Assembly: GCA_023229545.1 (NCBI GenBank)
Contig: JALNZB010000022.1
Span: 1 to 53,829, forward strand
DNA: 53,829 nucleotides
Direction: 5' to 3'
Source: Sulfuritalea sp.
GTDB taxonomy: Bacteria; Pseudomonadota; Gammaproteobacteria; Burkholderiales; Rhodocyclaceae
In this document: positions 31,298 through 40,709 of the stretch, in pieces
How positions within the stretch are numbered: position 1 is the first letter of the stretch
Layout of the letters: each line of letters begins with the position of its first letter
The notes under the pieces: generated by a model
Databases searched by the model: none
Told to the model about the DNA's origin: nothing
The model's input: only the letters and a program-made list of their open reading frames with translations
Position numbers and translations under genes: made by a program

Positions 31298-32188
31298 GTA
31301 GCTCGGATTGTCGATGGCATGCACGGCGTCGGCCAGCGCTTCGATTGCTTCCAGTCGCGTGAAGCCGCGGCGCCAGGCCAGCGCCACACGCCGGGCCGGT
31401 TCCGGCGCCTCGAAGGGAATCGCGTGGACCAGGTCGGCGCGATAGGGGCCGGTCATGGCGCCCGCCGGCAGCACCGAAATGCCGTAGCCCGAGGCCACCA
31501 TGCAGCGGATGGTTTCGATCGAATGTCCCTGATGCAGCGAGCCTTCGGCATGGCTGATGTCGGGGCAGGCGTCGAGCACTTGTTCGCGGAAGCAGTTGCC
31601 GGCCTTGAGCACGAGCACGTCGCCGCCGCGCACGTCCTCGGCGGCGATGCTCTTGCGCTTGGCCCAGGCATGTCCGCGCGGCACGACGACGCGGAAGGGC
31701 TCGTCGTAAAGGGCGCGCGTCTCGATACCGGGCAGGTCGAAGGGCAGGGCGACGATGACCGCGTCGACCGTGCCGTACTTGAGGTAGTCGGCGAGCAGCG
31801 CCGTCATGCTTTCCTCGATGTACAGCTTCATGCGCGGTGCCGTGCGGCGCATCGCCGCGATCAACTCCGGCAGCAGGTAAGGCCCGATGGTATGGATGAC
31901 GCCGAGGCGGAATTCGCCATGCAGCGGGTCCTTGCCCAGTTGCGCCACCAGTTCCACCCGCCGCGCCTCGTCGAGCGCGCGGCGGGCCTGGGCCGTGACC
32001 TGGTGACCGAGGTCGGTGAGGGCCACGTGACCCTTGGCGCGATCGATCAAGGTTACGCCGAGATCGGACTCGAGATTCTGCAAGGCGACGCTGAGCGTGG
32101 GCTGGCTGACATGGCAGCGCGCGGCTGCGCGGCTGAACGAGCCCTCGTCGGCGAAGGCTACGAGGTAACGCAATGCGGAGAGCTTCAT
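31280..32188 (-). CDS. oxyR: hydrogen peroxide-sensing regulator OxyR
   Basis: This LysR-type activator has 302 residues, with a helix-turn-helix at about 18-38 (FSRAAARCHVSQPTLSVALQNLE) and a C-terminal sensor domain. Cysteines fall at exactly 199 and 208 (GNCFREQVLDAC), the redox disulfide pair of E. coli OxyR. This distinguishes it from other LysR proteins. It is divergent from a di-haem cytochrome c peroxidase. The shared gap holds four ATAG/CTAT half-sites in perfect OxyR spacing, so it probably controls both genes. Confidence 0.96.
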   Translation of the reverse strand: MKLSALRYLVAFADEGSFSRAAARCHVSQPTLSVALQNLESDLGVTLIDRAKGHVALTDLGHQVTAQARRALDEARRVELVAQLGKDPLHGEFRLGVIHTIGPYLLPELIAAMRRTAPRMKLYIEESMTALLADYLKYGTVDAVIVALPFDLPGIETRALYDEPFRVVVPRGHAWAKRKSIAAEDVRGGDVLVLKAGNCFREQVLDACPDISHAEGSLHQGHSIETIRCMVASGYGISVLPAGAMTGPYRADLVHAIPFEAPEPARRVALAWRRGFTRLEAIEALADAVHAIDNPSYAHLPR

Positions 32189-32197
32189 GAGGCACCT

Positions 32198-32234
32198 ATA
32201 GGTAACGGCTATACGCTAAATAGCAAAATACTAT
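32198..32234. promoter_or_regulatory. OxyR tetramer-binding site
   Basis: ATAG-N7-CTAT-N7-ATAG-N7-CTAT spans 37 bases starting 10 bases from the oxyR ATG. All 16 half-site bases and all three 7-base spacings match the known OxyR motif. The inner T/A positions of that motif are only partly kept. Confidence 0.88.
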
Positions 32235-32243
32235 TATAAATCA

Positions 32244-32285
32244 TTGACTTACGTCAACATCCCCCGCTCATTGTAGGGGTATCGT
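32244..32285 (+). promoter_or_regulatory. FNR-like box and promoter of the cytochrome c peroxidase gene
   Basis: TTGACTTACGTCAA (32244-32257) is a perfect dyad of the FNR/CRP type (consensus TTGAT-N4-ATCAA, with C/G for T/A at one symmetric position). TATCGT at 32280-32285 is a possible -10. With a start near 32292 the box would be centred at about -41.5, the class II activation position. Confidence 0.65.
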
Positions 32286-32326
32286 CCGCTCCCATGTCAA
32301 GACGTTTTTCCAACCAAAGGGAGTTC

Positions 32327-33325
32327 ATGATGAAATTATGTATTTTCGCCGCAAGTCTGTTGTTGGCCGGAACCTCGGTCGCCTGGGCGGCGGTCAACGA
32401 GCCGATCAAGCCCGTCGCGGTCGCCAAGGTCGCCAATCCGGCTCTGGTCGAACTGGGCAAGAAGCTCTTCTTCGATCCTCGCTTGTCGAAGTCCGGCTTT
32501 ATTTCCTGCAATTCCTGCCACAACCTGTCGATGGGCGGCACCGATAACATCAAGACCTCCATCGGTCACAACTGGAACGAGGGTCCGATCAATGCGCCGA
32601 CCGTGCTCAACTCCAGCCTGAACCTGGCCCAGTTCTGGGACGGTCGCGCCAAGGACTTGCAGGCCCAGGCCGGCGGTCCCATCGCCAATCCGGGCGAAAT
32701 GGGCTTCACCCACGCGCTGGCCGTCGATGTCCTCCAGTCCATCCCCGGCTACGTCGCCGACTTCAAGAAGGCCTTCGGCAAGGACAAGGTGACCATCGAG
32801 GAAGTGACCAAGGCGATCGCCGCTTTCGAGGAAACACTGGTGACGCCGAACTCGCGCTTCGACAAGTGGCTGAAGGGCGACAAGAAGGCGCTTGCGCCCA
32901 ATGAACTGGCCGGTTACCAGTTGTTCAAGGACAGTGGCTGCGTGGCCTGCCATAACGGCGCGGCCGTTGGCGGCAATTCCTTCCAGAAGATGGGAGTGGT
33001 CGAGGCCTACAAGGCCAGCAGTCCGGCCGAAGGTCGCATCAGCGTGACGGGCAAGGATGCCGACCGCTTCAACTTCAAGGTGCCGACCTTGCGCAACGTG
33101 GAAATGACGTATCCCTACTTCCACGACGGCGCCGCCAATACCTTGAAGGAAGCGGTAGAAACCATGGGTCGTATCCAGTTGGGCAAGAAGTTCACCGACG
33201 ATGAGAACAGTAAGGTCGTCGCTTTCCTGAAGACCCTGACCGGCGACCAGCCGAACTTCAAGCTGCCCATCCTGCCGCCGTCTTCCGACAGCACGCCGCG
33301 ACCGCAGCCTTTCGCCAAGAAGTAG
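32327..33325 (+). CDS. ccpA: di-haem cytochrome c peroxidase
   Basis: This periplasmic peroxidase reduces H2O2 to water with electrons from cytochrome c. The 332-residue precursor begins with a signal peptide (LCIFAASLLLAGTSVAWA, cut near residue 22) and has two c-haem sites, C61-NS-C64-H65 and C205-VA-C208-H209. The family segment MGGTDNIKTSIGHNWNEG and PTLRNVEMTYPYFHDGA support the MauG/CcpA superfamily. AAAGGGAG precedes tandem ATG codons at 32327 and 32330; the second has better spacing. OxyR and an FNR-type protein probably both control it. The upstream in-frame ATG at 32294 would remove the signal peptide fit. Confidence 0.95.
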   Translation: MMKLCIFAASLLLAGTSVAWAAVNEPIKPVAVAKVANPALVELGKKLFFDPRLSKSGFISCNSCHNLSMGGTDNIKTSIGHNWNEGPINAPTVLNSSLNLAQFWDGRAKDLQAQAGGPIANPGEMGFTHALAVDVLQSIPGYVADFKKAFGKDKVTIEEVTKAIAAFEETLVTPNSRFDKWLKGDKKALAPNELAGYQLFKDSGCVACHNGAAVGGNSFQKMGVVEAYKASSPAEGRISVTGKDADRFNFKVPTLRNVEMTYPYFHDGAANTLKEAVETMGRIQLGKKFTDDENSKVVAFLKTLTGDQPNFKLPILPPSSDSTPRPQPFAKK

Positions 33326-33347
33326 GCTATTACTCGCAGCCACCCCG

Positions 33348-33374
33348 AACGCCCCGCTTCGCCGGGGCGTTTTC
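33348..33374 (+). terminator. Rho-independent terminator after the peroxidase gene
   Basis: AACGCCCCG pairs with CGGGGCGTT (6-base loop) and is followed by TTTC, 23 bases after the stop. Confidence 0.85.
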
Positions 33375-33454
33375 GCTTGTGGCGAACCTCCTGTCACCCG
33401 TGGCATGATGGGCGTTTGCTGCGGCGGCGGCATGCCCTTGTTGCGCTTGCCCTC

Positions 33455-33961
33455 ATGCTCCGGAAATCCGACCTGTTGCATTGTCTACCGCCTGTAATCG
33501 ACGCACGAACCCGGGTGCTGATTCTGGGCTCGTTTCCGTCCACGGCCTCGCTCGCCGCGCAGCAGTACTACGCTCATCCGCACAACCAGTTCTGGCGCAT
33601 CCTCGGCGCGGTATTGGAGCAGCCGCTGCATGAGATGGACTATGCGGCGCGCATCGCGGCGGTGCAGGCCACCGGCATCGGGATATGGGACGTGTTCGCC
33701 TCGTGCCAGCGATCCGGCAGCCTGGACTCGGCAATTCGCGATGCCGTACCGAATGACTTGGCCGCGCTGCAAAAGTCGGCGCCGGCGCTACGGCGAATTT
33801 GCTTCAATGGCCGCACGGCGGCGCGACGCATCCGCGAGGTCGAGGCGCTGGGCTTCGAGGCTCTGGTTCTGCCCTCCACCAGCCCGGCCCACGCCGGCAT
33901 GAGTTTCGCGGAAAAACTCGCGCGGTGGCGCGCGGCGCTGCACGCGGGCGGAGTCGCATAA
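33455..33961 (+). CDS. DNA-deoxyinosine / mismatch uracil glycosylase family protein
   Basis: This 168-residue base-excision repair protein belongs to the uracil-DNA glycosylase superfamily. VLILGSFPSTASLAAQQYYAHP and NQFWRIL are typical of the deoxyinosine (family 6 HDG) and Mug-like groups, and GIGIWDVFASC and the C-terminal PSTSPAHA complete the fold. It would excise deaminated bases such as hypoxanthine or uracil. The start at 33455 (MLRKSDLLHCLPP) fits the family better than the in-frame ATG at 33377. I cannot separate the deoxyinosine from the G:U specificity by eye. Confidence 0.85.
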   Translation: MLRKSDLLHCLPPVIDARTRVLILGSFPSTASLAAQQYYAHPHNQFWRILGAVLEQPLHEMDYAARIAAVQATGIGIWDVFASCQRSGSLDSAIRDAVPNDLAALQKSAPALRRICFNGRTAARRIREVEALGFEALVLPSTSPAHAGMSFAEKLARWRAALHAGGVA

Positions 33962-34041
33962 GCCACGCTGGATCGATTTGCTGTCGGTGGATATCGGCTC
34001 GGCGGGTATGATGATGCTTGCGATATTCGAAGGGACGCCCC

Positions 34042-36516
<2,475 letters not shown>

Positions 36517-36526
36517 GCCGCCCAGG

Positions 36527-36548
36527 AGTCGGCGCTGGCGGGACGGCG
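36527..36548 (+). repeat. dispersed GTCGGCG repeat, copy 5
   Basis: AGTCGGCGCTGGCG followed by GGACGGCG lies 11 bases after the glgP stop. Confidence 0.82.
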
Positions 36549-36662
36549 GTTCGGATGAAAAACATACTGACTCCAAGCCGGAGGCGTCATGCGTCGCCAA
36601 TGACGGATTGTTTTCCGTCGTTTAGACGGGCCACTTAACGAAAGAAGTTGGAGACACTGACC

Positions 36663-37451
36663 ATGCTCAACCTTTGGCAGCGATGCCACGCCTCGGTCTT
36701 TTCCCTGACATTCGAGAGCGACGAGGGTCGAATTTCCTCAGGTACAGGTTTCAAAGTCAACGATCTGCTCGTAACCAACAACCACGTAATGCAGATACAA
36801 GGAGCGAGGCGGATTGTTTTGCGAAGCGTCCTTCAAGACAGCTATACAAGGAACGTAGAACTGTCGTTTGGGCACCCTGAATTCCGAAGCATGCTACTAG
36901 ATGGTGACCCTGAAACGGGCTGGGACTACGCGGTCCTGAAGGTTCCGCATCCCGCTTTTGCGGCCGTGCCCGCTCTTCAACTAGACGAAAGCGAAGACGT
37001 GCAGGTCGGTACGCAAATCGCGCTATTTGGCTTCCAGTTCGAACAGTCCAACCTGTCAATGCACGTTGGCTACGTGTCCTCGCAATTTCAGAGGGCGGAT
37101 GTCCGCTATATTCAACTCGACTCAAGCGTAAACCAAGGCAACTCCGGCGGTCCACTCATCAATTTTGCCAGTGGGCGCGTCATCGGCATGGTCACTAGAA
37201 AAGCGACTGGTCTCACCCAGCAGTTCGACGATCTTCATAAAGCGATCCGCCAGAATATCGACTTGCTTCAAGCATCACAGCGGAGTGGTGCTCGAGGCAC
37301 AGTGGGGGGCGTTGATCCTGTTGTTGCCACGATCGCGATCGAGGTTCAGATGGAGCGGATCGCCAAGGAAATTGCTCGGTCGGCCAATGTCGGAATTGGG
37401 TATGCCTATCACATCAAGAAGGTCAGGGACAGCATTGCGAATCTCAGTTGA
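36663..37451 (+). CDS. trypsin-like serine protease without signal peptide
   Basis: This 262-residue protein has a complete chymotrypsin-fold triad: H41 (VTNNHVM), D88 (GWDYAVLK) and S161 (NQGNSGGPL). No signal peptide, membrane segment or PDZ domain is visible, so it is likely cytoplasmic and not a DegP/HtrA type. Residues 200-262 form a helical tail. Its base composition is lower in GC than its neighbours and its codon use is plainer, consistent with acquisition by transfer. I chose the ATG at 36663 with GGAG upstream, rather than the TTG at 36648. Small cytoplasmic trypsin-like domains occur as effectors in conflict systems, but no partner is present here. Confidence 0.82.
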   Translation: MLNLWQRCHASVFSLTFESDEGRISSGTGFKVNDLLVTNNHVMQIQGARRIVLRSVLQDSYTRNVELSFGHPEFRSMLLDGDPETGWDYAVLKVPHPAFAAVPALQLDESEDVQVGTQIALFGFQFEQSNLSMHVGYVSSQFQRADVRYIQLDSSVNQGNSGGPLINFASGRVIGMVTRKATGLTQQFDDLHKAIRQNIDLLQASQRSGARGTVGGVDPVVATIAIEVQMERIAKEIARSANVGIGYAYHIKKVRDSIANLS

Positions 37452-37535
37452 ATCCGTGGCGGATGAGATAGCCACGCCAACTTCCGATATGGGGTCGGCT
37501 TCGGTTTAGCTCGAACGCCACTGGTCGCTCGTTAA

Positions 37536-37557
37536 GAGTCGGCGCTGGCGGCACGGC
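37536..37557 (+). repeat. dispersed GTCGGCG repeat, copy 6 (extended form)
   Basis: AGTCGGCGCTGGCG followed by GCACGGCG. About 45 bases upstream are shared with copy 7 (GGTCGGCTTCGGT ... CCACTGGTCGCTCGTTAAG), so here the repeat unit is at least 65 bases. Confidence 0.82.
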
Positions 37558-37632
37558 GGAATGACGGTTGGTTCATGATGGACTGCAGGTCGATGCCGAC
37601 CCGTTCAGCGCTCACGGGGGGCTACAACGTCG

Positions 37633-38034
37633 TCAGGTTCCGGGCAGCGCTGACCGCAGGCCAAGGTGCTCGACGAACGGATCGAAGTCCCGGTCGCTAT
37701 ACAGAAGAGGCAGCCCGGTTTCGATGCAGCGTGTGGCAATCACGGTGTCGATGGTCTTGCGCACCGTTACCCCGAGCGATCGAAGCACGCGGAAGTTTCT
37801 GGCGGCTTGAACGGCGATGTCCTGTCCTCCCAAGTCCACGATCACCAGCGACGTCATGAGCTTCCTGGCCTGGTTGAAATCACGGTCACTCACGAAGCCT
37901 TGAAGCACTTCGGTCAGGATGAGGTCGCCCGTTGCAATCGGTTCAATGCCCAGCAGCGAGTCCAGCTTTCCGGTTTGCGGGGTCGTGGTTCCGCGGAAGT
38001 AGTCGATCCAGACGCTGGAATCGACCAGAATCAC
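37633..38034 (-). CDS. vapC: PIN-domain toxin VapC
   Basis: This 133-residue PIN ribonuclease toxin has VDSSVWIDYF with the first metal-binding Asp at residue 5, a Glu in LILTEVLQGF (about 42), KTIDTVIATRCIE with Asp near 96, and LLYSDRDFDPF near the end. All four acidic positions are present, so it should be active. Its ATG overlaps the antitoxin stop by 4 bases (ATGA). It is the second of three PIN toxins in the window, and is not a close copy of the one at 16556. Confidence 0.92.
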   Translation of the reverse strand: MILVDSSVWIDYFRGTTTPQTGKLDSLLGIEPIATGDLILTEVLQGFVSDRDFNQARKLMTSLVIVDLGGQDIAVQAARNFRVLRSLGVTVRKTIDTVIATRCIETGLPLLYSDRDFDPFVEHLGLRSALPGT

Positions 38035-38225
38035 TTGTCCGTCCTCATCGCCTCAAGGTCGCCCTGCCAGTCGAGTTTTCCGCGAAAGCGTTTGATTTCT
38101 TCTTGCTGATGCAGGCGTAGCAACGTGCGTAGCCCCAGCTCGACCGCTTCCCGTTTGGTTTTCAACCCGGTAGCCCGAAGCGTGCTGTTCATGAGCTTGT
38201 CGTCAATCACAATGTTGGTGCGCAT
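38031..38225 (-). CDS. vapB: VapB-type antitoxin
   Basis: This 64-residue antitoxin has an N-terminal ribbon-helix-helix (MRTNIVIDDKLMNSTLRATGLKTKREAVELGLRTLL) and a short C-terminal toxin-binding tail (GKLDWQGDLEAM). It precedes vapC with a 4-base overlap. A promoter and an inverted repeat lie directly upstream. Confidence 0.92.
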   Translation of the reverse strand: MRTNIVIDDKLMNSTLRATGLKTKREAVELGLRTLLRLHQQEEIKRFRGKLDWQGDLEAMRTDK

Positions 38226-38227
38226 GG

Positions 38228-38283
38228 TGTGTATCCTTTCATAAATCCTTACACATTGTAGGCCTGGGTTGTCCGCTCTGCAA
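38228..38283 (-). promoter_or_regulatory. vapBC promoter and operator
   Basis: On the minus strand TTGCAG (38278-38283), a 17-base spacer and TACAAT (38255-38260) form a sigma-70 promoter. TGTGTA and TACACA, separated by 16 bases (38228-38255), form an inverted repeat just downstream that is a likely VapB operator. Confidence 0.7.
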
Positions 38284-38360
38284 CCGCTGGAGCCTGACAG
38301 GGTGCATCGAAAGTGGCGGACGAGAAGTCAAAACCCTGGCGCGCTCGATGTCTGCGTGCG

Positions 38361-38617
38361 CCAAGGGCGACGGGCGGCCACCGCTGCTCATGTCCCCCGG
38401 GCCGGGCGACGCCCGGCCCTCCTCCTTTACTTCGCTGCGGCGACCGCCCGCCGCCCTTGGCGGAACACGCGGGTGCCTTGTCACCGACGAACAACCAAGG
38501 CGTTTCCGGAGTGGGCTGGCGAGGCGCTTTGCGCGGCGAAGTAAAGGAGGAGGCGGCGGCCGAAGGCCGGCGTCGGGGGACATGAGCGGCGCAAGGCGCC
38601 TCGCCAGCCCATTCCGG
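38361..38617. repeat. composite inverted-repeat block (D-A-B-D'-C-B'-A'-C')
   Basis: This gene-free block contains four inverted-repeat pairs: D 38361-38377 with D' 38444-38460 (1 mismatch of 17); A 38386-38399 with A' 38574-38587 (14 of 14); B 38420-38439 with B' 38532-38551 (1 mismatch of 20); C 38506-38527 with C' 38596-38617 (1 mismatch of 22). A perfect 9-bp hairpin (38399-38419) sits between A and B. A and B pair with A' and B' to make one large foldback, while C' lies outside it. No coding content is convincing. The rest of the 625-base gap (38226-38850) holds the vapBC promoter and repeat copy 7. Confidence 0.8.
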
Positions 38618-38741
38618 CACCCATGCCGATCAAAGGAATGGTTTTACTTCGGCATTCACCACTTTCGATTGCCCCCAGCCTGACACAAGCGAGATGGGGT
38701 CCGCTTCGGTGCAGTTCCAGCGCCACCGGTCGCTCGTCAAG

Positions 38742-38763
38742 AGTCGGCGCTGGCGACACGGCG
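38742..38763 (+). repeat. dispersed GTCGGCG repeat, copy 7 (extended form)
   Basis: AGTCGGCGCTGGCG followed by ACACGGCG, with an upstream arm (CCGCTTCGGTGCAGTTCC ... CCACCGGTCGCTCGTCAAG) matching that of copy 6. Confidence 0.82.
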
Positions 38764-38850
38764 AGCGCGCCTTGAATCCTGCTTACTCCCAACGTGGCAT
38801 GCCGATTGCGTGTGGCGAGCACGTGACCAACAGCGTTTGAGGAGTCTCTC

Positions 38851-39585
38851 GTGCAAGTCCAGTCAGCCAGCGCCTATTCGGCCTTGTCGCTTCTGAATAT
38901 TCCGTCGCGCCAGAAACAGGCATCTGCCAGTGCCGCTACGGCAAGTTCCATCGCCTCGGCGGCAACTTCTGCCGACAGAACAACTATTTCCCAGGCTGCG
39001 CGAGACCTTCTCGCCGCTCAATCCAGGTCCGCCGCGCCAGCGGGAAGCGGCGCAACAGCCGTCTTCGATACCAATCAAGGTTCCATGACTTTGGACGTCG
39101 ACGATTACTTCACGCCCAAAACCACTACGAGCGGATCTCCGTTTTCACTTCCGCCGCTGTTGCTCCCGACCCAGAAGAATATTGAAGCCCTGACCGACCA
39201 TATCTCGGCAACATTCCCGCGGTTTCTGGCACAGAACAATATTCCGTACGCGCCATCGAGCATCACCTATGACCGCGAAGGGAAAGTCCAGTTGCCCCCG
39301 GATTACCCTTACGCTTCGGAATTCAAACAGGCGCTGGCGAACAACCCAACGATGGCAAGAGAGCTGAGTACCGTAAATGCCCTCACCTCGCATTGGGTCG
39401 AGATGAAAAAGAGCATGCCCTTCCAGCAGGAATATGCCGCCGCTACAACGCAGGCCGAAGTCGATGCCGTTGTCGCAAAGTACCGCTATCTGTTTTCGGG
39501 CAATCGCCATTACGACACCATTGCCCTGCAATTCTCGGCGAGTGGCAGCCTGACTCTAACCGCCGACGGCAAGCCGTTGTCCTAG
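38851..39585 (+). CDS. unknown 244-residue protein with flagellar-type N-terminal motif
   Basis: I do not recognise the family. Translation starts at a GTG with GAGGAG 8 bases upstream. Residues 1-65 are Ala/Ser-rich and disordered and contain DRTTISQAARDLLAAQS, a segment resembling those in small flagellum-linked proteins and some secreted proteins. Residues 100-244 are more structured (KNIEALTDHISATFPRFLAQNN, HWVEMKKSMPFQQEYAAATTQAEVDAVVAKYRYLF). No signal peptide or membrane helix is visible. It lies alone between repeat copies 7 and 8. It could be exported by a type III-like route, but nothing adjacent proves that. Confidence 0.75.
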   Translation: MQVQSASAYSALSLLNIPSRQKQASASAATASSIASAATSADRTTISQAARDLLAAQSRSAAPAGSGATAVFDTNQGSMTLDVDDYFTPKTTTSGSPFSLPPLLLPTQKNIEALTDHISATFPRFLAQNNIPYAPSSITYDREGKVQLPPDYPYASEFKQALANNPTMARELSTVNALTSHWVEMKKSMPFQQEYAAATTQAEVDAVVAKYRYLFSGNRHYDTIALQFSASGSLTLTADGKPLS

Positions 39586-39618
39586 CGATACGGGGCGGGT
39601 TCGGTTCGCTTGCCAGGA

Positions 39619-39640
39619 GTCGGCGCTGGCGACACGGCGA
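39619..39640 (+). repeat. dispersed GTCGGCG repeat, copy 8 (extended form)
   Basis: AGTCGGCGCTGGCG followed by ACACGGCG. The upstream GGGTTCGGTTCGCTTGCC resembles the arms of copies 6 and 7. Confidence 0.82.
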
Positions 39641-39673
39641 AACAGGGCTGAACGGGTCAGGCCCGATCCGGCA

Positions 39674-40144
39674 TCAGGAAGCGGTCGGATTCTTTCCACG
39701 CGCCCGCTGCTTGGCGGCGATGTAGGCCGCTTGCGGCACATACAGCAGATCGGCGATCTTGCGCATGAAATGCTGCTCGTGCGCGTCGAGATGGCCGTCG
39801 GCAAACGCTACCTGCCACAGGTACTCGATGATTTGCGCTTTCTGTTCGCCGTCGAAGGCCTTGTTGATCAGCGAGGTGAACTGGAAGTAATCGGTCGCCT
39901 GATGCGCTTCTTCGGCGGCCAGCGCCATGAGCGTTTCGACTTCCGCCGCATCGAGGCCGAACCGGGTTTGCAGCGCTTGCGCCACTGTCGCCAGTTCCTC
40001 GGCGGTGACGGAAGCGTCCATGCGCATCATCTCCAGCAGCAGTGCCGCCGTTGCGACATGCAGCGCGTGTTGCGAGGCGACGCCCGATCCGGTGGCGCCC
40101 GGCTCGATCATCTGGGTGAAGAAATTCCTGATGCTGGCAATCAT
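39674..40144 (-). CDS. TerB-family protein
   Basis: This 156-residue helical protein of the TerB family (tellurite-resistance-like, all-alpha) has ALLLEMMRMDASVTAEELATV and WQVAFADGHLDAHEQHFMRKIADLL, the two acidic helical repeats that bind metal in TerB. Single TerB proteins of this kind are widespread and their role is uncertain. The ATG at 40144 overlaps the stop of the upstream Cys-rich gene (ATGA), so the two are translated together. The frame is open further upstream, but no better start is seen. Confidence 0.88.
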   Translation of the reverse strand: MIASIRNFFTQMIEPGATGSGVASQHALHVATAALLLEMMRMDASVTAEELATVAQALQTRFGLDAAEVETLMALAAEEAHQATDYFQFTSLINKAFDGEQKAQIIEYLWQVAFADGHLDAHEQHFMRKIADLLYVPQAAYIAAKQRARGKNPTAS

Positions 40145-40596
40145 TTGTGTCCTTTTTTCGGGATGGCCCTTGCCGGGCGTGGCTTGCTCATTTTCTTTTT
40201 GCGCGGTCGTTCGTCGCGCAGGCATATTTTCAGTTCCTTGCCGGTTTTTCCCTTACAGACCTGCCGGGCCTTTTGCGCGGTCTCGCAGGCTTGCGGATTT
40301 TGCGCCTTGCTGCAATCGACAGGCGGCATGCTCGCCTCCAGGCAGGCCTGTTTCTTGACGCGGTTCATGTCGGCACAGTTCTTCAGGGCCGCCTGACGCG
40401 CTTCGCAACGGACCGGGTCGCGCGCACGGGCGCAGTAGTCGGCGGCCGACTGGGCCAAGGCGGGAAACGAGAGCAGGGCACCCGCCGCCAGCGCCAGCAG
40501 CATTTTAGTTCCGGTCGCTGCGCTTAACGCCGATAAAGCCGGTGTTAGCCTCCACTGAAGCTTCGCTTTCATGCGCTTTTTCTTGGGAATGTTCAT
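40141..40596 (-). CDS. small Cys-rich exported protein
   Basis: This is a 151-residue protein if the first ATG is used. A signal peptide (MLLALAAGALLSFPALAQ) begins at residue 32, so translation may instead start at 40503, where GGA lies 7 bases upstream, or at the ATG of residue 9. The mature part has about eight cysteines in pairs (YCARARDPVRCEARQ, NCADMNRVKKQAC, DCSKAQNPQACE, VCKGKTGKELKIC) and a basic tail ending RKKKMSKPRPARAIPKKGHK. The cysteine pattern suggests disulfides in the periplasm. No family is recognised. It is coupled to the TerB gene. Confidence 0.75.
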   Translation of the reverse strand: MNIPKKKRMKAKLQWRLTPALSALSAATGTKMLLALAAGALLSFPALAQSAADYCARARDPVRCEARQAALKNCADMNRVKKQACLEASMPPVDCSKAQNPQACETAQKARQVCKGKTGKELKICLRDERPRKKKMSKPRPARAIPKKGHK

Positions 40597-40656
40597 GGCA
40601 ATTGCGTCGGCATCTTACCCCGCCATTGAGGGCGAGCCGGGTTGTCGGCTATAGTT

Positions 40657-40676
40657 CGCCGTATCGCCAACGCCGT
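40657..40676 (-). repeat. dispersed GTCGGCG repeat, copy 9 (degenerate)
   Basis: The minus-strand core is CGGCGTTGGCG followed by ATACGGCG, with the leading AGT changed. It lies between the Cys-rich gene and the GspE-type gene. Confidence 0.65.
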
Positions 40677-40709
40677 CCCGCTGGATATCGCTACGCATAA
40701 GCTCCTGCC

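Noticed and set aside
38239..38620. Pro/Arg-rich frames across the composite repeat block
   Set aside because: They follow the inverted repeats on both strands, with no ribosome site and no conserved domain.
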